64,000 nt of DNA from NCBI RefSeq assembly GCF_036417845.1, contig NC_089981.1:82439268-82503267 (forward strand). Direction: 5' to 3'. The notes under the pieces are model-generated. The model saw only the letters and a program-made list of their open reading frames with translations. It was not told the origin of the DNA and did no database searches. The DNA comes from Apteryx mantelli. Lineage: Eukaryota; Chordata; Aves; Apterygiformes; Apterygidae. Position numbers and translations under genes: made by a program. This document shows, piece by piece, positions 35,501-49,170 of the stretch. The first letter of the stretch is position 1, and each line of letters opens with the position of its first letter.

Positions 35501-38500
35501 CAGACTTCGTGATGGTATTTCAATTGTTCTTGAGTTGAGGAAGAAGAATTGCGGTTCCACCTTAGCCTCTTGTTATGGAATTTAGGTCTTGTACGTAGGC
35601 ATACAAGTCCATACCAGAGGAGTCAAAGGAATGACTGAATTCCTGAAGATGAGGGCACGTTCAAGTGTTTGCAGGACCAACCCCTTAATTTGACATTGTC
35701 CTTTCACATTAAAAATTGACATGTTAGCATTGCTGACTACATTACACACATTGCAGTGTGTTGGGTTACTGCCTACACAGTGAAGGAAGTCACAGAAAGA
35801 CATTGCAATTTCTGATTATTGGTTTTATGTGAATAGTGACAATGACCACAGAAGAAATCTTCCATCTCAAAGTTGAACCTGGATTCCCTTTTTCTTATCT
35901 ATTGCATCAGTCCAAAAGGAGCTCATATCTGCTTTCATATGAATTCTTTTAAGAATATAACCTTATTATTTGCTATTCCACATCTGGTTACAGCACACTT
36001 TTGCATGACAGACAAAAATTACTACCTTTTTGGCACAGACAAGGTGACCCTGGAGAGGCTCCTTATGGTTTGTTCTGTTCTCATTGGCACTCGTAAATTT
36101 ACCATCCTGCTTCATGCATGGAAGGGTACTTTGGGCCATATCCCCACCTTTTTGAATCTGGTCTGGTGAGCTGAGGTTGTGCCTGTGGACCTGGGCTGGT
36201 TTATACAAGCTGAAGAACTGTCTCCCTCCTCACTCATCACCTCCTATGCACTCAGCTGGACCCTGTCCCCTTCTCCTCCCCAGCCGTTCCCTCTTGGTGC
36301 CCAGCTGTGGCTGTGTCCCCCCATGACTGGCACCCCGCCGGCCAGCTTTGCCCTGCGGCTGCTCTGCACATAAAGCTACTCTCCTCCTGAGAGCCACCCA
36401 GGAGAAGCATTTTAGAGCCTGTCGGGTCAGGTTGCCTGTGGACTTCGTTTGAGATGATGAAACAAGTAGCGAATGAACTGACAGTGAACTGTATAAGCCG
36501 ATGATGAGAGAGAACTGAGACTACCTAATCAAAGTCCTCATTTAATTTGCCATCACTTTCTTTCCTTTGCATTGTTTTAAGTAACCCGCACTGATGACAT
36601 TTATCTTTCTTTTCCCACTGCATTTCTCCATTGTTTTTCCACACTATGGACAAAAGCATTTTAAAATGATTTTGCTTTCTCAGCACTAAAGCAGCTGCAT
36701 CATGTTCCCAAGTCAAATATCCCGATTATTTAAAACAAATATCTTCTTGGTTCCTTCGGTATTTTGTCAGCAGAAATTAAGTCAGCAGAAAAATGTGATA
36801 GTCAAAAAGCCCAGTTTCCAAATATTTCCATTACAGAGAGCTCTCAGACAAGCATCTGCAGTTGTAATGAACAATAACTGTAGCCAAATTCATGGAATAT
36901 CTGAAACAATGAGTCTTACAGGAGAGACTGCAGCTTGGTCACTTTTCTCCCTTTAGAAGTACTTAAAAAGTCACTGGATCACTGTAAGTACTGAAAAAGG
37001 AAAGCTGTTTGGAAAAAAAATCTATGAATACAGCTGGGTGTGCAATACGTGAATAGTTGGAGGCCAAGCTGCAAAATAAATGCGCCTTGGTTCATGGGGG
37101 AGTGACCTAAAGGTAAGTCCAGCAAAATTAATCCACTTAATCTATGTTCTGCTGTTCACTGATAATGGAGAAGTGGCACAAGTCCTTGTGGATAGGAATG
37201 ACTGTGATCATAGTAAGGTCTAATTCAACTTCTAACAAACCATAGTTACAAAGGCATCTAGCTAAAATATGCAATCACTTTTTCTTTTGTGGCTGATAAA
37301 ATAGCCCTGACTGAGGAAATAAAGCCTTGCTTCCTAGGAATTTATCTAGATGAAAGTGAGGTTATGCAGCCATTCCCAGACTTGCCTGGGCAATAGCAGC
37401 GATGTTGCTATGGTGGCATGGACAGGGCTGGGATTTATGGAATATCCCGTAGGTGCTGAATAGCTCATGGTGAAGAGACTACTCTGTTTTTGTACCTGCC
37501 CTCTCTATTTTGGTGGTGCAACAGAATGTACAGCTTCTCTAAGGACTCAGGAAAGCATCTGTCCCTGATATGATGAACCATCAGATAAATAACGGAAATC
37601 AGCCACGGATCATCACTCCCAGATGCTGGGCTTACAGTGCCAGCCCAGAGGGAGCAGAGACTGATCAAATTATGCCTTATAAAAGACGGTGTCCAAAAAG
37701 CTGGACTTTGTGTAATCTTTCCTATATGGGAGAAATTCCCTGCTCAGATCCTAAGTCAGTGACAGGGATTGGAGGAATAGTTAAGGTTTTTTTTTTTTTT
37801 TTTTCCCCCCCCCCTACTGTTAAATCATCTGGTTTGCCCTGACCCTTAGAATTAATCTTTAAAATAAAGCCTGGTTAAGGGATGTTGGATGTTGAGCAGC
37901 CAGGTCACCTATAAGCCAGGCTGGCATGGTCTCCTGGAGCTGTGAAAGTGCACAGCCCCGCAAAAGCAACACGGGACAGAAAAAGGGCAGCCCTTTCCTT
38001 TGCCAGGGGATGGCAATCCATTGGACACCTCTCAAAGGGAGGCAGCCAGCTGTCTGCTGGGGCTTTGCTCCACCGTTGTCCCCTTTGAAGGACTGGTATC
38101 ATTGTGAAGACTAATAGGACACGTTTTAAAATGAAATTCTAGGATACCTTAAAATGGTAGTGGGATGTTGTCTGAGCCAGAAATCTGTTTAAACAGGGAA
38201 AATGGGAAGTGTATCTAGGAAAATAAATGGATACTGGTTGAAGATTTGGGAGGGAGGACTAAACTAATCCAGGCTGTCATTTCATTGGCTGCTGTTGTGT
38301 TGCTCCTGAAATGAATTTGGCTCAAGTTCTGTAAATGACAAAACCGAGTCAAAAGACGCTTATTTATTTTATTTGTACAGAGCCTTGCTCACTGTGGTTG
38401 CCACTCACACCTAAAGCTCCTGAGTGGTTTAGTAATATAACCAATAAAGACTAATAATGCAGGTAAATTGTCTTGCCTCTGATGTGGAGGACTATTTTTA

Positions 38501-40488
38501 AAACTGTAATGATGTAACTGGAAAATCTGTGCTCATTTTAAAGTTCCAGATGGTTTCATAGTTAACTCTGGTTTTGTGAAAAAATACTTCCTATGCAGCA
38601 TCTTCAAAACATATTGTATTTGAATTGTGCTGCCTTGTCACTTATCATGACCTGGATATGTAGCTTCATCTAATGTTCCAGGAGATGTGATTTACAGTTG
38701 TATATTGTGCACCAATAACACCAATGAGAAACTGAATTAACTGAGGAAGAGGCAGTCGTGGGTCCCATGCAGGGACAGAGTCCAGACTTGGTTAATTGCT
38801 TCACACTGAAGGGAACTATCGTTTTAGCAGTGAAATCGCCGTCTTCCATGTTATTTGGCAAGTTTCCCAACAGTTCACACAAATGAACTGAACTCTCAAC
38901 CCAGCCTGTCCACTGATGACTGTACAGTGGGATTTTTCCTTCTCAGTTTTCTGCTTTCTGCATGCACGTCCTGTTCTTGGCTGGTGCTTGGGGTCCTGGT
39001 AATATTCAGGCTGAACTTCCTCTCAGCTTAATGAGTTTGAATGGATAGTTCCCCCGGGATGGGGGGTCTGGCCAGCAGAAAAGATGAGACTGCAGGAGTA
39101 ACACACCCTCATCTTTCTTCCTTCAGCCTTGTTCAGGGGTCCAGTGCTGGGGTAGGGAACGCTCTCACATTGCCCTTCAAGGGCGGGGTTTTTCCAGCAC
39201 TCCTCTTCATATGTGGGTGTCTGAAATTTTTCCGTGAGATCGAATTTAAAATTACTGACGAGAACCTTGTTCTCTTTTTTTTTGACCCCTAAAAAACCAA
39301 TCTGCAGGCCCTGGGAGTTCGTGGGCAGCAAACTGAAAGCCACCACCTGGACTATATCCCATACCAAAATGCTTGAAGCCGTCAGCCACAACGTCGTGTC
39401 TGCAAGGTTGGTACGTCTGTCTTCTCATCTCCGAGCACCTTCCAGTGCTGCAGGAAGTATCACGACTGCTGTTCACGTGGGGTTTGCTCTCCCAGCCTCT
39501 CCTCAGGCAGGAAAACCGTGTGGGCAGAGTAGTGTTTAGTTTAGGTGCGGTTTGTGAGTTTGTGTGTGTGTGTGGTCTATACAAAAAGCTCTTCTCCGGC
39601 ATCTGAAGCCTCTGTGTGCAGGCGTGGACGTGCGCGTGTGCGTTACACGCCTCCAGGAATAACAGGGATTGCAATACAAAGGAAAGGGACTTTCAACACG
39701 ATTTCCTGATGTTCTTGCTCATGGATCCCAAACACCCTTTCCACAGAAAGAAGGGATCAGTGGAAACTCTGCTTTGCAAAACTCCTGGATGCCTTTTTTG
39801 CCTTCCTGATGCTAATTTACGGGAAAGTTGAGCATGGCCCTTTGTAATTTTAGGAAGTTGTGTTGATTAATATGAGTTACCTGTGTGTTACTTTTAATTT
39901 AATTTCTGTTCCCAGTTGAACAATGGAACAAATTATTGCAAGGAGGCTAGAAAACTCCTACAATGTAGCGGCACTATAACCAGCAGGCCACAGAGCTTTT
40001 AAAGGCAAGATCGTAATGATCAGAAAATAAAACCTTGGGTGGAATAACAAGAAAAGTTTCCCAATGGTGTGTTGTACTAGACCATTGAACAATGTGTGTA
40101 ACAAGCGGTGAAAACCAAAAGAACGTTATTTGAAACTGGGTGAGAGGGACCTCAGAAAGCAGGCACCAGGGACCAGCCCAGTATGTGGGCAGGTAATGCG
40201 GCTTGTGCCCCGTTCCAGTACGTCTGATTTTATTCTTGAACAATGACCACTCAACATCTTAATCTTTGTTTAATTCTGGTTATTGCTAAATGATTTCTTC
40301 TCTGTCATTTCTCCAGGGAAATGTTAAATTATTCTTTTTTTGCCCATCTGTCTATTGGTGTTTATCTTTTCCTGGAAGAAATCCAAGTTTTGTAATTAAG
40401 GCACTGGGAACAGTAAGAGGTTTGATCAGTAGATAAAATGTAATTATAACAGATCTGTGAGTCTCTCTGCAGTAAATATTTTAACACC
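32561..40488. other. Intergenic stretch, no gene recognised
   Basis: Holds T10C7 (33809-33825) and T18C10 (37787-37814) tracts. An AT-rich part near 33640-33800 could be a conserved noncoding element, unverified. A TG microsatellite lies near 39557-39573. Frames of 60-140 codons show no domains. Confidence 0.55.
37787..37814 (+). repeat. Polypyrimidine tract T18C10
   Basis: Eighteen T followed directly by ten C. It is one of several T/C or C/T homopolymer junctions in the window, with 2415-2430, 8591-8610 and 33809-33825. Confidence 0.9.
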
Positions 40489-40560
40489 TTGGGCCAAATC
40501 CTCCATTTACATAAATACAGTTATTGGAGATCACAGTGGCTTACACCAGCTGGGGATCTG
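40489..40560. repeat. Relic of an ancient palindromic amniote repeat
   Basis: The left end GGGCCAAATCCT and right end TTACACCAGCTGGGGATCTG are roughly complementary. They resemble the common sauropsid repeat running GGGCCAGATCCTCAGCTGGT to ACCAGCTGAGGATCTGGCCC. I recall this pattern from turtle, crocodile and bird sequence but not its database name. The middle is diverged. Confidence 0.4.
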
Positions 40561-43500
40561 TGTAAAGCTGCACAAACAGCTCCAGTGTGGTTGTGTGTGA
40601 AAACTTAAAAAAATTACCTTAGCAAGATGATGAGGCGCAATATTCTGTGCCCAACAGGCAATTTGGATGAAATGAGGTTTTTTTTCCCCACATCCTGTAA
40701 CACATGCTTCTTTATCTTTTTCCCATGGCTGTTTTTGAATGTTCTGAAATAGAATTATGTCTGTATGAGCAAAATTTTCAAAATTAATCTCTTCAGTAGC
40801 AGTGCTGAGTGTGCTTTGTCTCATAGTTGGATTACATACATTAATTAGGCAAGCAGTGTAACAACTCCCAATTGGGGTGCTTAGGTGAGGGTTTGTGGTA
40901 GACACATTCACAAATAAAAATCATGGAGGAGATTTTTTTGGAGAACAGCACAAAACTGGTTGAAATTTCCACCATTTCTGGGTATCTTGTTTATCCTCCT
41001 GATGACCTCAGGGGCATGTTTCCATGCCATAGCTAGTGCCAGCCACTATTTGCTGGCCCTCTTGACCTGTGAAAATGCTGGCATGGGACATTGACCGTGT
41101 TCCCCAAGGTCTTCCCCAGCTGTGGGCCTATTATTCACTGAACCTGCAAAGTATCAGACATCGTTCTTTCAACTCCTCATCCCTCCATGGTGGATCTTGA
41201 GAGAAGCCCTCACCACGACAACTGTCACTGAGACCCTGCGGAGGGATGTGCAGGAAGATTACCTGTCACTGATATGGAAAGAGAAGGACTTTTGAGTGGG
41301 AAAAACACCAGGATGTGATGGAAAAGTTTCCAAACAGACTATGCAGATCAACCGATAACACAGTTTGAGAAGCTGTCCCCTCCCCGAGCTGTGTTGACAG
41401 TCCTTTCAGTTACTCAAGACTTACTTCCTACAGGATTTAAAGACTTTGCTGCTGAACAAATAAAGGCACCTGGTGCTCTGCTGGGGATGATGAACTGTGC
41501 CGCAGTGCCAAGTCTCTCCCATTACCAGAGCTTGTTGTCCCTTCGTGCTGTGTGTTAACAGCTGCTGTCAGGTAAAGAGGTGGAAATGTTTCCATCAGTG
41601 AGTTCTTTGCTGAATGAAAGGCGCTGAGCAATCAGCTTTTCTGCTCACCACAGATGGCCTTTATGGGGCTCAGGACCACGCTCAGGAGTAGTAACAGTAT
41701 TTTATATAAAAATGAGTGTTTAAACTATTGGGGAACCAACTTGCTTCTGTCCTGATTCAGGCAGTCATTTGCAGAAATGACCTGCTGAATATTTCGGAGG
41801 GTGCTCTCCATCTGGTTGCATCTCACTTAGCAGGTGTCTTTGAGAACTTAAAAGGCATCAAAACCAAGATGAAAGAGAACAAAGAGGAAAATCAGAAAGG
41901 AAGTGAATTTTGAGGCCATGGAAGCCCTGTGGCAATTACTACTTGCGGAAATTGTGCAGCACTAGTCCTGCAGGAAGGGCTGTGCAGCAGAGGCAGTAGC
42001 AGATAGTTTCTAATGCACAGCTTACAGCATAATAAAAGAAACAAATCCCTCGATGCATCTTGCTTTAAAAGAAAGACCCAACAACCTAATGTCTTCCAAA
42101 CAATGACAGCTTGACTAATACAATAGAGAGTTTGAAGAAAGCATTGTATAAGAATGTAACATTATTGTAATATGAAGAAAAACCATCTAATTAAAACTGT
42201 GCATCCTAGTTTGACCCTTTAACAGAGTCAGACAGAGGTTCCAGGGAGACGAGGGTAAAAGTTGAGTCTGTAACTCCTCCTATATTAAGATATGATATGA
42301 TATGATGCAATACAATAAAAAAATGATATAATATAATATGAAAGGCCTTTCTTTTGCCCTCCAAAACTGGGACTCAGGACTCATCTGGCCCTTCTGGGTT
42401 GCCCCTTTCCTTACATGGTTGATATGGGAACTCTTACCTCAAGTTTATGTCTGCACTTTATGTGTGATCAAAGAGTGAACTGTGATGATCTTTAAAGTCA
42501 TTGGAAAGCCTCATGTCTATGAAAGAAGTATGTCATCATGACTCAGAGATGCTGAAAGCATTGTTTCCCTTCAAGGTTTGCCAGTTCATTTGAAACAAGA
42601 CGTAAAGGATGCATCTGTGCAAAGGCTCAGCATTATACAGCTGCAAGAGGGGGAAACCAGTTGTTTATTCCTTCAGAAGTTTTGCGTTTGCAAAAGTAAA
42701 TAATGCACAGATTGAAAGGGATGTATCCCATACCTCACAGTGAGGGCTGTCTACGTCTCGCTGGGAGTGCTCGTACAGGAAAAGCTGCAATTGGGTCTGA
42801 CCATAAGCTTTTGGAGCAATAATGAGAAAAGCTTGTGACAGCACCAATGTACTGGTGTTCATGGAGAAATATGCTTCTGTGGTTAAATATAGACCAAGAG
42901 AGAATACACCTCACACAGGTATCTTGATCAGATTCTTGCTGACAGGGTATAATAATTAGAAGGAGTTATTTTCTGGCATAAATTAACTTTCTTTGGGCTA
43001 CGTGGCCTTTGTGAGGCAAGAAATGGAGACCAACTATGCAGAATGCTCAGCTCTTTGTGGATATTTCATTGCAGTATGGTGGATATTCCAGGAGAAGTCA
43101 GCAGTTGTGGGTTACCTGTATTTTGGGGCGCCATGAACATTGAGACAAAATTTGTTCATCTTGGGAACATGAGTTTCACAAATCATGACAAAGGATCCAG
43201 AAATATAAAATGATGTTATATCTCTTACAGCCCTCATTTCTATGGGATATTTTTGTCCTCTGAGAAGGAGCTGGGTAGTGCTGACTGAAATGGGATGCTT
43301 ATTTTGTTGAGACTAAAAAAAGAATATACTGTCTGCAAATAGAATTTTCAAGTTCTTTTTTCCCCCATTAAGCTCAAGGACTATTATTGGAAATTGCCAG
43401 TGGGACCTATTGAAAAGGAACTTGTTATTTCCACCTTGCTAATTATATGTATAAAGGTTAGCTCTTGCAGAAATGTTTATTGTTTGATGTGAATTGTTTT

Positions 43501-45440
43501 TGTTTTGTTTTCCTGGAAGCCAAGTCCATCAATAATGAGATTTATTATACTTTATTTTTTCTTAGAATCAGGCTTGATTGCAGCTGCTGCCCTCAGACTA
43601 GCTATTGCAAACAAACAGAACTTTTGGTTGAGCTATTTGGCTCCGGGTTCAAAAAGCAGCTAGACAAACTTATGGAAGAAGAACCTGTCAGTGGTTATTA
43701 AATACAAAGACCATGCCTCTAGCTTAGGAAGCTCCTGAACCTCAAGCTATCACAGGCTTGGAGAGTATCCTGAGACTGTACCTTCATACACCTGCTCTGT
43801 TCTTGTATTCTTTCATATACATCAGTCCTTCACCAGCATTGGAAGCAGGACACTGGGCTTTTCATCTGAGGTGGTATCCCAGTTTTTTGTCCTGATGGTC
43901 TTATTCCAGGTCACAAAAACACAACAGTTACACTGCTTCTAACACCTTTCTCACTAGTAAGATGCCTGATTTTTTGGAGCTACAAAGGCTCCCCATCATG
44001 ACAGAAAATAAAACTGCCTGGCTAACTTGTTGATACGGTAATCTGCATGCCAAAGGTTGTATGTGAACTATGAAAAGAATATGGTGTATTGAAATGGAAA
44101 GAAACATGGTGCAGTTAGGGACACCACATTGCTTACACGTTTTGAAATCAACCATTAAAAATTAAAAAGACATGCCATAAAACCTCAGGAAAACCTCTTT
44201 AAAAGCCTAATACCAGTTCACATAATTCCTTAAATAACAACCAGATCAGTAAAGCGTTTGTGGTTGGTTCTGGTCATGTGAGTTCATTTGTGGCTTGACT
44301 TTCTCTTGATGGAATTCTTTGCAAGAGTTAGTCTCAAAGAGAGAAGAAACAATGGGTTAGCTTCATATATCTGATTTTTAACCGATTGCCCAAATTATCA
44401 TTTTTCATGGTTCCAGGTAATCAGAAACATCCCTGTACCTCCTCCTCATGCCCAGGCACCATTCTGGCATGCACTGCAATTAAGCGTAAAAAAGCCAATG
44501 GTAGCAGTAGTGCAGAGGAAGGCTTAAGGAAATGTCACCTGACTATATAAATTAATAAGTCTTAGAAAGCTTCATATTAGGAATACCCAGGGGATCCTCT
44601 GAGGTTATGCTCCCTTGGCCTAGAAGACATATCAGTGCTACTCCAACTCTTTGATACGGTGACTGGTAGTATAAAAACCTCCTCCTCAGGTAACACTTCA
44701 ATGGGTTTTTGATTTTGGCTAAAGAGGTAGCCCGTCCCTTGATGCAGAGTCTGACACTGTTAAGAAATGTCTGTAATCCATTTACAACCAAAAATCTGGG
44801 AGAAGCTTCATGAAAAAGAAACTCCATCAGACTTTGCTTTAATTGTGCTGCTTAGTTAAAGAAGAAGCAGACACTTAAGAGCAGCCAAGAGGTCCCTGAC
44901 ACTGGATTGGCAATGATGTTTACTCTGACCCCTTTCAGGCATGATTTGGGGGAGCATAAAAGAAACCCTGCTCTGTCCTGAGCTAAATGTTTCTTCTAAT
45001 GGAAGCATTTCAGGGGCCTGACCCCCACTTTGTTATGCCAGCAGAGCCCCAGAGGTTCACCAGCAAAAAAGGAGAGAATCAGGCAGGACAGTAAAACAGG
45101 TCAATCTTTGCCTGCTACAGATTTGTGTCTGTTAGTAACAGCAAATAAATAGAAACAGCAGGTAGCATGGAACTGATAATGCAAATCACTAGAGTGCAAA
45201 ATGCTCGGGATAAAGCTCACAAGCCTTTGCTCAGCGTTTGCAGCAGCAGAAATACTGTACTGTCTGTGGAAACGGTAAGATGGACATGGGTCTGGAAAGA
45301 GCCATAATACTGGGCCAACCAATGGACTCTTGCATCCTATGCCAATGAAGGGCTTCGCTGTTTGTTAGGAAAGAAAAGACCTCCCTGGAGACGGCCAAGT
45401 AATCCTGTTTAACTAAACTGAGAGGCTCTTATCTTCACCT
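40561..45440. other. Intergenic stretch, no gene recognised
   Basis: Contains an AT-rich simple repeat at 42281-42341. Short frames only. No CpG island. Confidence 0.5.
42281..42341 (+). repeat. AT-rich ATATG-type simple repeat
   Basis: Imperfect pentamer units (GATATGATATGATATGATG) run into A7 and then ATGATATAATATAATATG. Low-complexity DNA. Confidence 0.75.
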
Positions 45441-45498
45441 GATGTAATATGCGTAGTCCTGTTAACTTTGGTGGAACTGGAGTGGTATATTTGTACAC
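45441..45498. repeat. Possible second relic of the palindromic amniote repeat
   Basis: GCGTAGTCCTGTTAACTTTG and GTGGAACTGG, followed by TATTTGTACAC, resemble the centre of the same repeat (GCATAGCTCCATTGAAGTCA, ATGGAGCTAC, GATTTACAC). Weak. Confidence 0.3.
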
Positions 45499-45670
45499 TG
45501 TCTTCTGTTAGTCTGGCTGGAAAATATCTCAGATGATTAGATAAGGCTATAAATTGTTCTTATTTTTTTTTCTAAATTTTATAGTCAAATTTTCAAGTCT
45601 GATAAGTGGGAAAACATTTAACCAAATCACCTTTCAAAAGGGAAGCTGCAACGTGAAAAAAATGTTTTGC

Positions 45671-45775
45671 CTTGACAAATGTCTTAAGTTAGAACTGGGC
45701 AGCTGCTTGAGGAATCCCAGAAGGATGTAAAATAAGGCTACTCCTATTTTTTGCCAGCGCCCTCCAAGCAATTTT
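45671..45775 (+). repeat. Diverged direct repeat, copy A
   Basis: CTGGGCAGCTGCTTGAGGAA, then CCCAGAAGGATGTAAAATAAGG, aligns with copy B about 605 bases downstream. Similarity begins left at TTGACAAATG versus TTGGCAAGT and fades to the right. Origin unknown. Confidence 0.45.
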
Positions 45776-48700
45776 ACTAATTTTCCTATTATTTATTAAG
45801 GTCTTCTGGGCTCTTTTATAGAGATCCACTCAGCAGGAAGCAATACTCAGCCTCCGTTTCCGACGGACCAGGCAGGATTGCGTGCTGTCTTTGACACGCT
45901 GCTCCCTCAGAGCCTGGGAAAGCAGTAAGAAATATGAGATGTCCTGCAGGAATGTGGAAGACATCATGTGTCTTGGAGCTTGCTGAGTTTCTGGCAAAAT
46001 TTACTTACGGTCCAGATTCATATTAATTCCTTGAAATCTGCCATTTGAGAGGCTCTGAGCTAAGAAGACTGGAGGAAATTGAAAGTCAGCATAGACCAGT
46101 GTCACCCTCACACACAGGGTCTGACTTATTTGGGGCCTCCTAGCTGAAGAGAAAATCTTCAGATATCCTTCTGAACCTAGTGAAAATGTCTCCACAATGC
46201 AAAACAGCTGTCAAAAACTAACAACACTAAGTGAGCTGTGTTAACAAGGGAATAAGGAGTAACACAGAAAATCTGGGGGCTTGGCAAGTTAATCAAAGCT
46301 GGGCAGCAGTTTAAGAAACCTCAGAAGGATGTAAACCAGAGCGGCTCAAATGATTTCTAGCAAGAGCTGCTGGATAGTTTTAAACAGTACAACCAGTTAG
46401 GTTGTTTCATCTCCAGGGGATAGCAGGTTATACGTGAGAGCTAGAGAGAGGTAGTGGAAGTCAGCTTGCAGGACGAAGGCAGACGAGGGGGAGATGCTCT
46501 GATCCTGTGTACAAAGTGGAGCTTCCGTATTTAAGACAGGGAAGGGGAAGGGAAGGGATTTGATCATTTTGAGGGGGATTTATGGGGCTGAAATAGGGTT
46601 TGGGGAAATGAAGAGAAGGATGTGCAGGGATGTTTTCTTGGAGAGGAGATAAGAGAAAGAAGATGAAGGGAAGTTTCTGGAGCCACTGGGGGAAGCAAGC
46701 AGAGCTTGATATGAAGATTGGCTTGAGAAGAAAAAGGCCTAAGGTAGGATTTGAAGATGGAGGAAGCAGAGAATACATTTTGCAGCCAGTCTGCTTTCAA
46801 CAACAAGTAACATATTAGACCTTGCTCCTGCCCAGACAGTTGGGGAAGGAGAATAAAGGAATGTCATGTTCAAAACGGTGGCACAACCTGCTGGCCACAA
46901 AGAGGCATTTCCAGGATTAAGGGAGAGGAAGAGAGAAGGAAGGACAGGTGAAGTAACTGGAAATTAGGAGTGTATATGACAACTGAAAAAAAGAAGGGGA
47001 TGGCAAAAAAGCATATTTTGAAGTCAGTGTGTCAAACTTCCCGAGAATGGGGAGCCCCCATCAAATGGGGTGTGCTGCAGTGTGACTATTTGCCTCTTCA
47101 GCTGCTGTCCCCAAGGGAAATTAGGTGGGGCTGGGTTTCTGGGGTTATTGTTATGAATACCACAGGATCAGCCCCGGTTCCAGAGCATAAAGGTGACTCG
47201 GAGCTGGTGGATATGGGAAGAAAAGCAAGTGGGTGGAGTGAAGGAAAAGAAAACACAGAAGAATCTATGAGGAAAAAGAATTGAAGCGGTAGAGTTGCCA
47301 TTAACACTTTCTCCACTGAGCTTCTGTTCAGACTGCCCAGGATGGGATTAATATACTTTATTTATTAAAAGTAGAGGTACACTTTTTGCTGTGGTTAAAA
47401 AAAACACAGCTTTGCTGTGGAAAAACCTGGAGACAGCCCTGCTCGTACTGTGGTTAAAGTTGCTCTAATCCCTTCCGAGTGCGCTCTTCACTGACACCGC
47501 TATCCTAGCTGATCTCTCTGATTGTGCCGGCTCGTGAATCACTGCATTGCATTTAGACTTGCAAACACACTGTGCTTTGTGGAAGGTAGAAGAAGAGAGA
47601 GTGGGATGAGTAGATGCGTGAGGCGGGGGAAGAAAGAAAAGGCTGCAAGGAGGAGAGCAAAGGCAAACAGGTCCTGCGGGAGCCGGGAGAGCACAGAGGC
47701 CCTTGGAGCCTGGTCTCAGGTGAGGGACGGGACCTGAAATGCAGGGCTCAAGGAAGCAGCAGAGCACGAGACCGTTAACCCCCATCTGCATTCATTATCT
47801 TCTGCTGAATTCATGGGAATGGGCTTGGACTGGAAGGTGGCCGAAACCACTGCATGGAAACACTTAAATATCAGGCACTGATGCAACCAGGACAAAAGAA
47901 AGCTGGAGGTTTAGAAGAGGAAGACAACTTTACTTCATGGCACAGATCATTCTGATTATAATATGTTTTCTGGTTTTGCTGGTTAAAAATCCGCCAGCAG
48001 GAGACAATAAATGGCTTTTAACTTACTGTTGTCTGTGAACAAAGCATTATTTTTGGAAGATCTTTCCATTAAATCTGCATATTCTTGGAGTCAGAAGAAA
48101 ACAATTTGACTGGAGAAAAAAACAGAACAGCTGAAAATCTCTTTGCTAAGTCCTGCAATGGATAATATATATTTTAATGTGAAACAGTGATGACGGGAGG
48201 CTTTAGAGAGCATCAAAGCAAAAGCATCCAGACAATCAGTCCTGCAGGACTTCAAAACGATGTATTGAGACAAAGTTATTTGTACATCAGAGCTTGAAAT
48301 TCAAATCAAGCAGAAAGCAAGCCAAAGCAACTTTGAGCATCCTGCACTTGATGCCCTTATGCAAAAGTTTCTTTATCTTTTGCTTGCATCACATGCCAAT
48401 TGCAGTGCTGCTCTGCAGGTGTTTTTTTGCTCTTTTGCTCTCAGTTCCACTAAGCAGATACATAGATTTGTGGTGTATCACATGTGTTTTTTAAAGCTTT
48501 TGTTCAATTGGATTCTCCCTCCCTCCCCCCAGTCTGGAGGGCAGATTTGCAGAAATCCTTTAAAGATATGACATGGCATTATTTTAAAAGCTTTGCTCTT
48601 CTTGTCTTTGTGGTCACAGGGGTCACAAAGGACAGCATATGAGGATTAACATCAGGTTTCCTAGCACAGAATAAAGTCAGACTGGATTACACAAAATGCT

Positions 48701-49170
48701 TTAACAATAAATCCAGATACTCTTCTCAGTGTCTTTCCTCTTTTACCAATACTGAAATTTCTTGAATGTATTTCAAAATATCAGTAGGGGGAATGCAAGA
48801 AAAAGCAAAGAAATCTCCAAACTTCTATTAAAGAAATTGAAATAACATTTTAATTTTATCCAAATAATTTTGGTTCATGAATGGCTCAGCAGAGCCATAT
48901 TTTTATGTCTACAGACAGCAAAGGAATATCATTGACTAATTAACGGTGGTTTACATTTCATTAATGAATGCCCAAGGAATCATCTAATGAAGGATGCTTT
49001 CAACTAAAGGGCAGAGAGAAAACTACATTCTGTTTTGGTGAAGAAAAAAAATGGATATTGTAAAGTTGTTTCAGTGATGACTTTTATTATGTAATAGGCT
49101 TTGCCGGATTCGATATAAAGAACTGCTTAAAGCTTGGTTGTAAGTTCCCTGTGTTTTATACCATAATTCC
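45776..49170. other. Intergenic stretch, no gene recognised
   Basis: Apart from repeat copy B, this holds a purine-rich part near 46440-46780 and an AT-rich, homeodomain-site-rich part near 48840-49000. The frames near 46461-46806 and 47465-47791 are chance frames opened by composition bias. Confidence 0.5.
46280..46385 (+). repeat. Diverged direct repeat, copy B
   Basis: CTGGGCAGCAGTTTAAGAAA, then CCTCAGAAGGATGTAAACCAG, is the partner of copy A. The shared core AGAAGGATGTAAA is exact. Confidence 0.45.
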
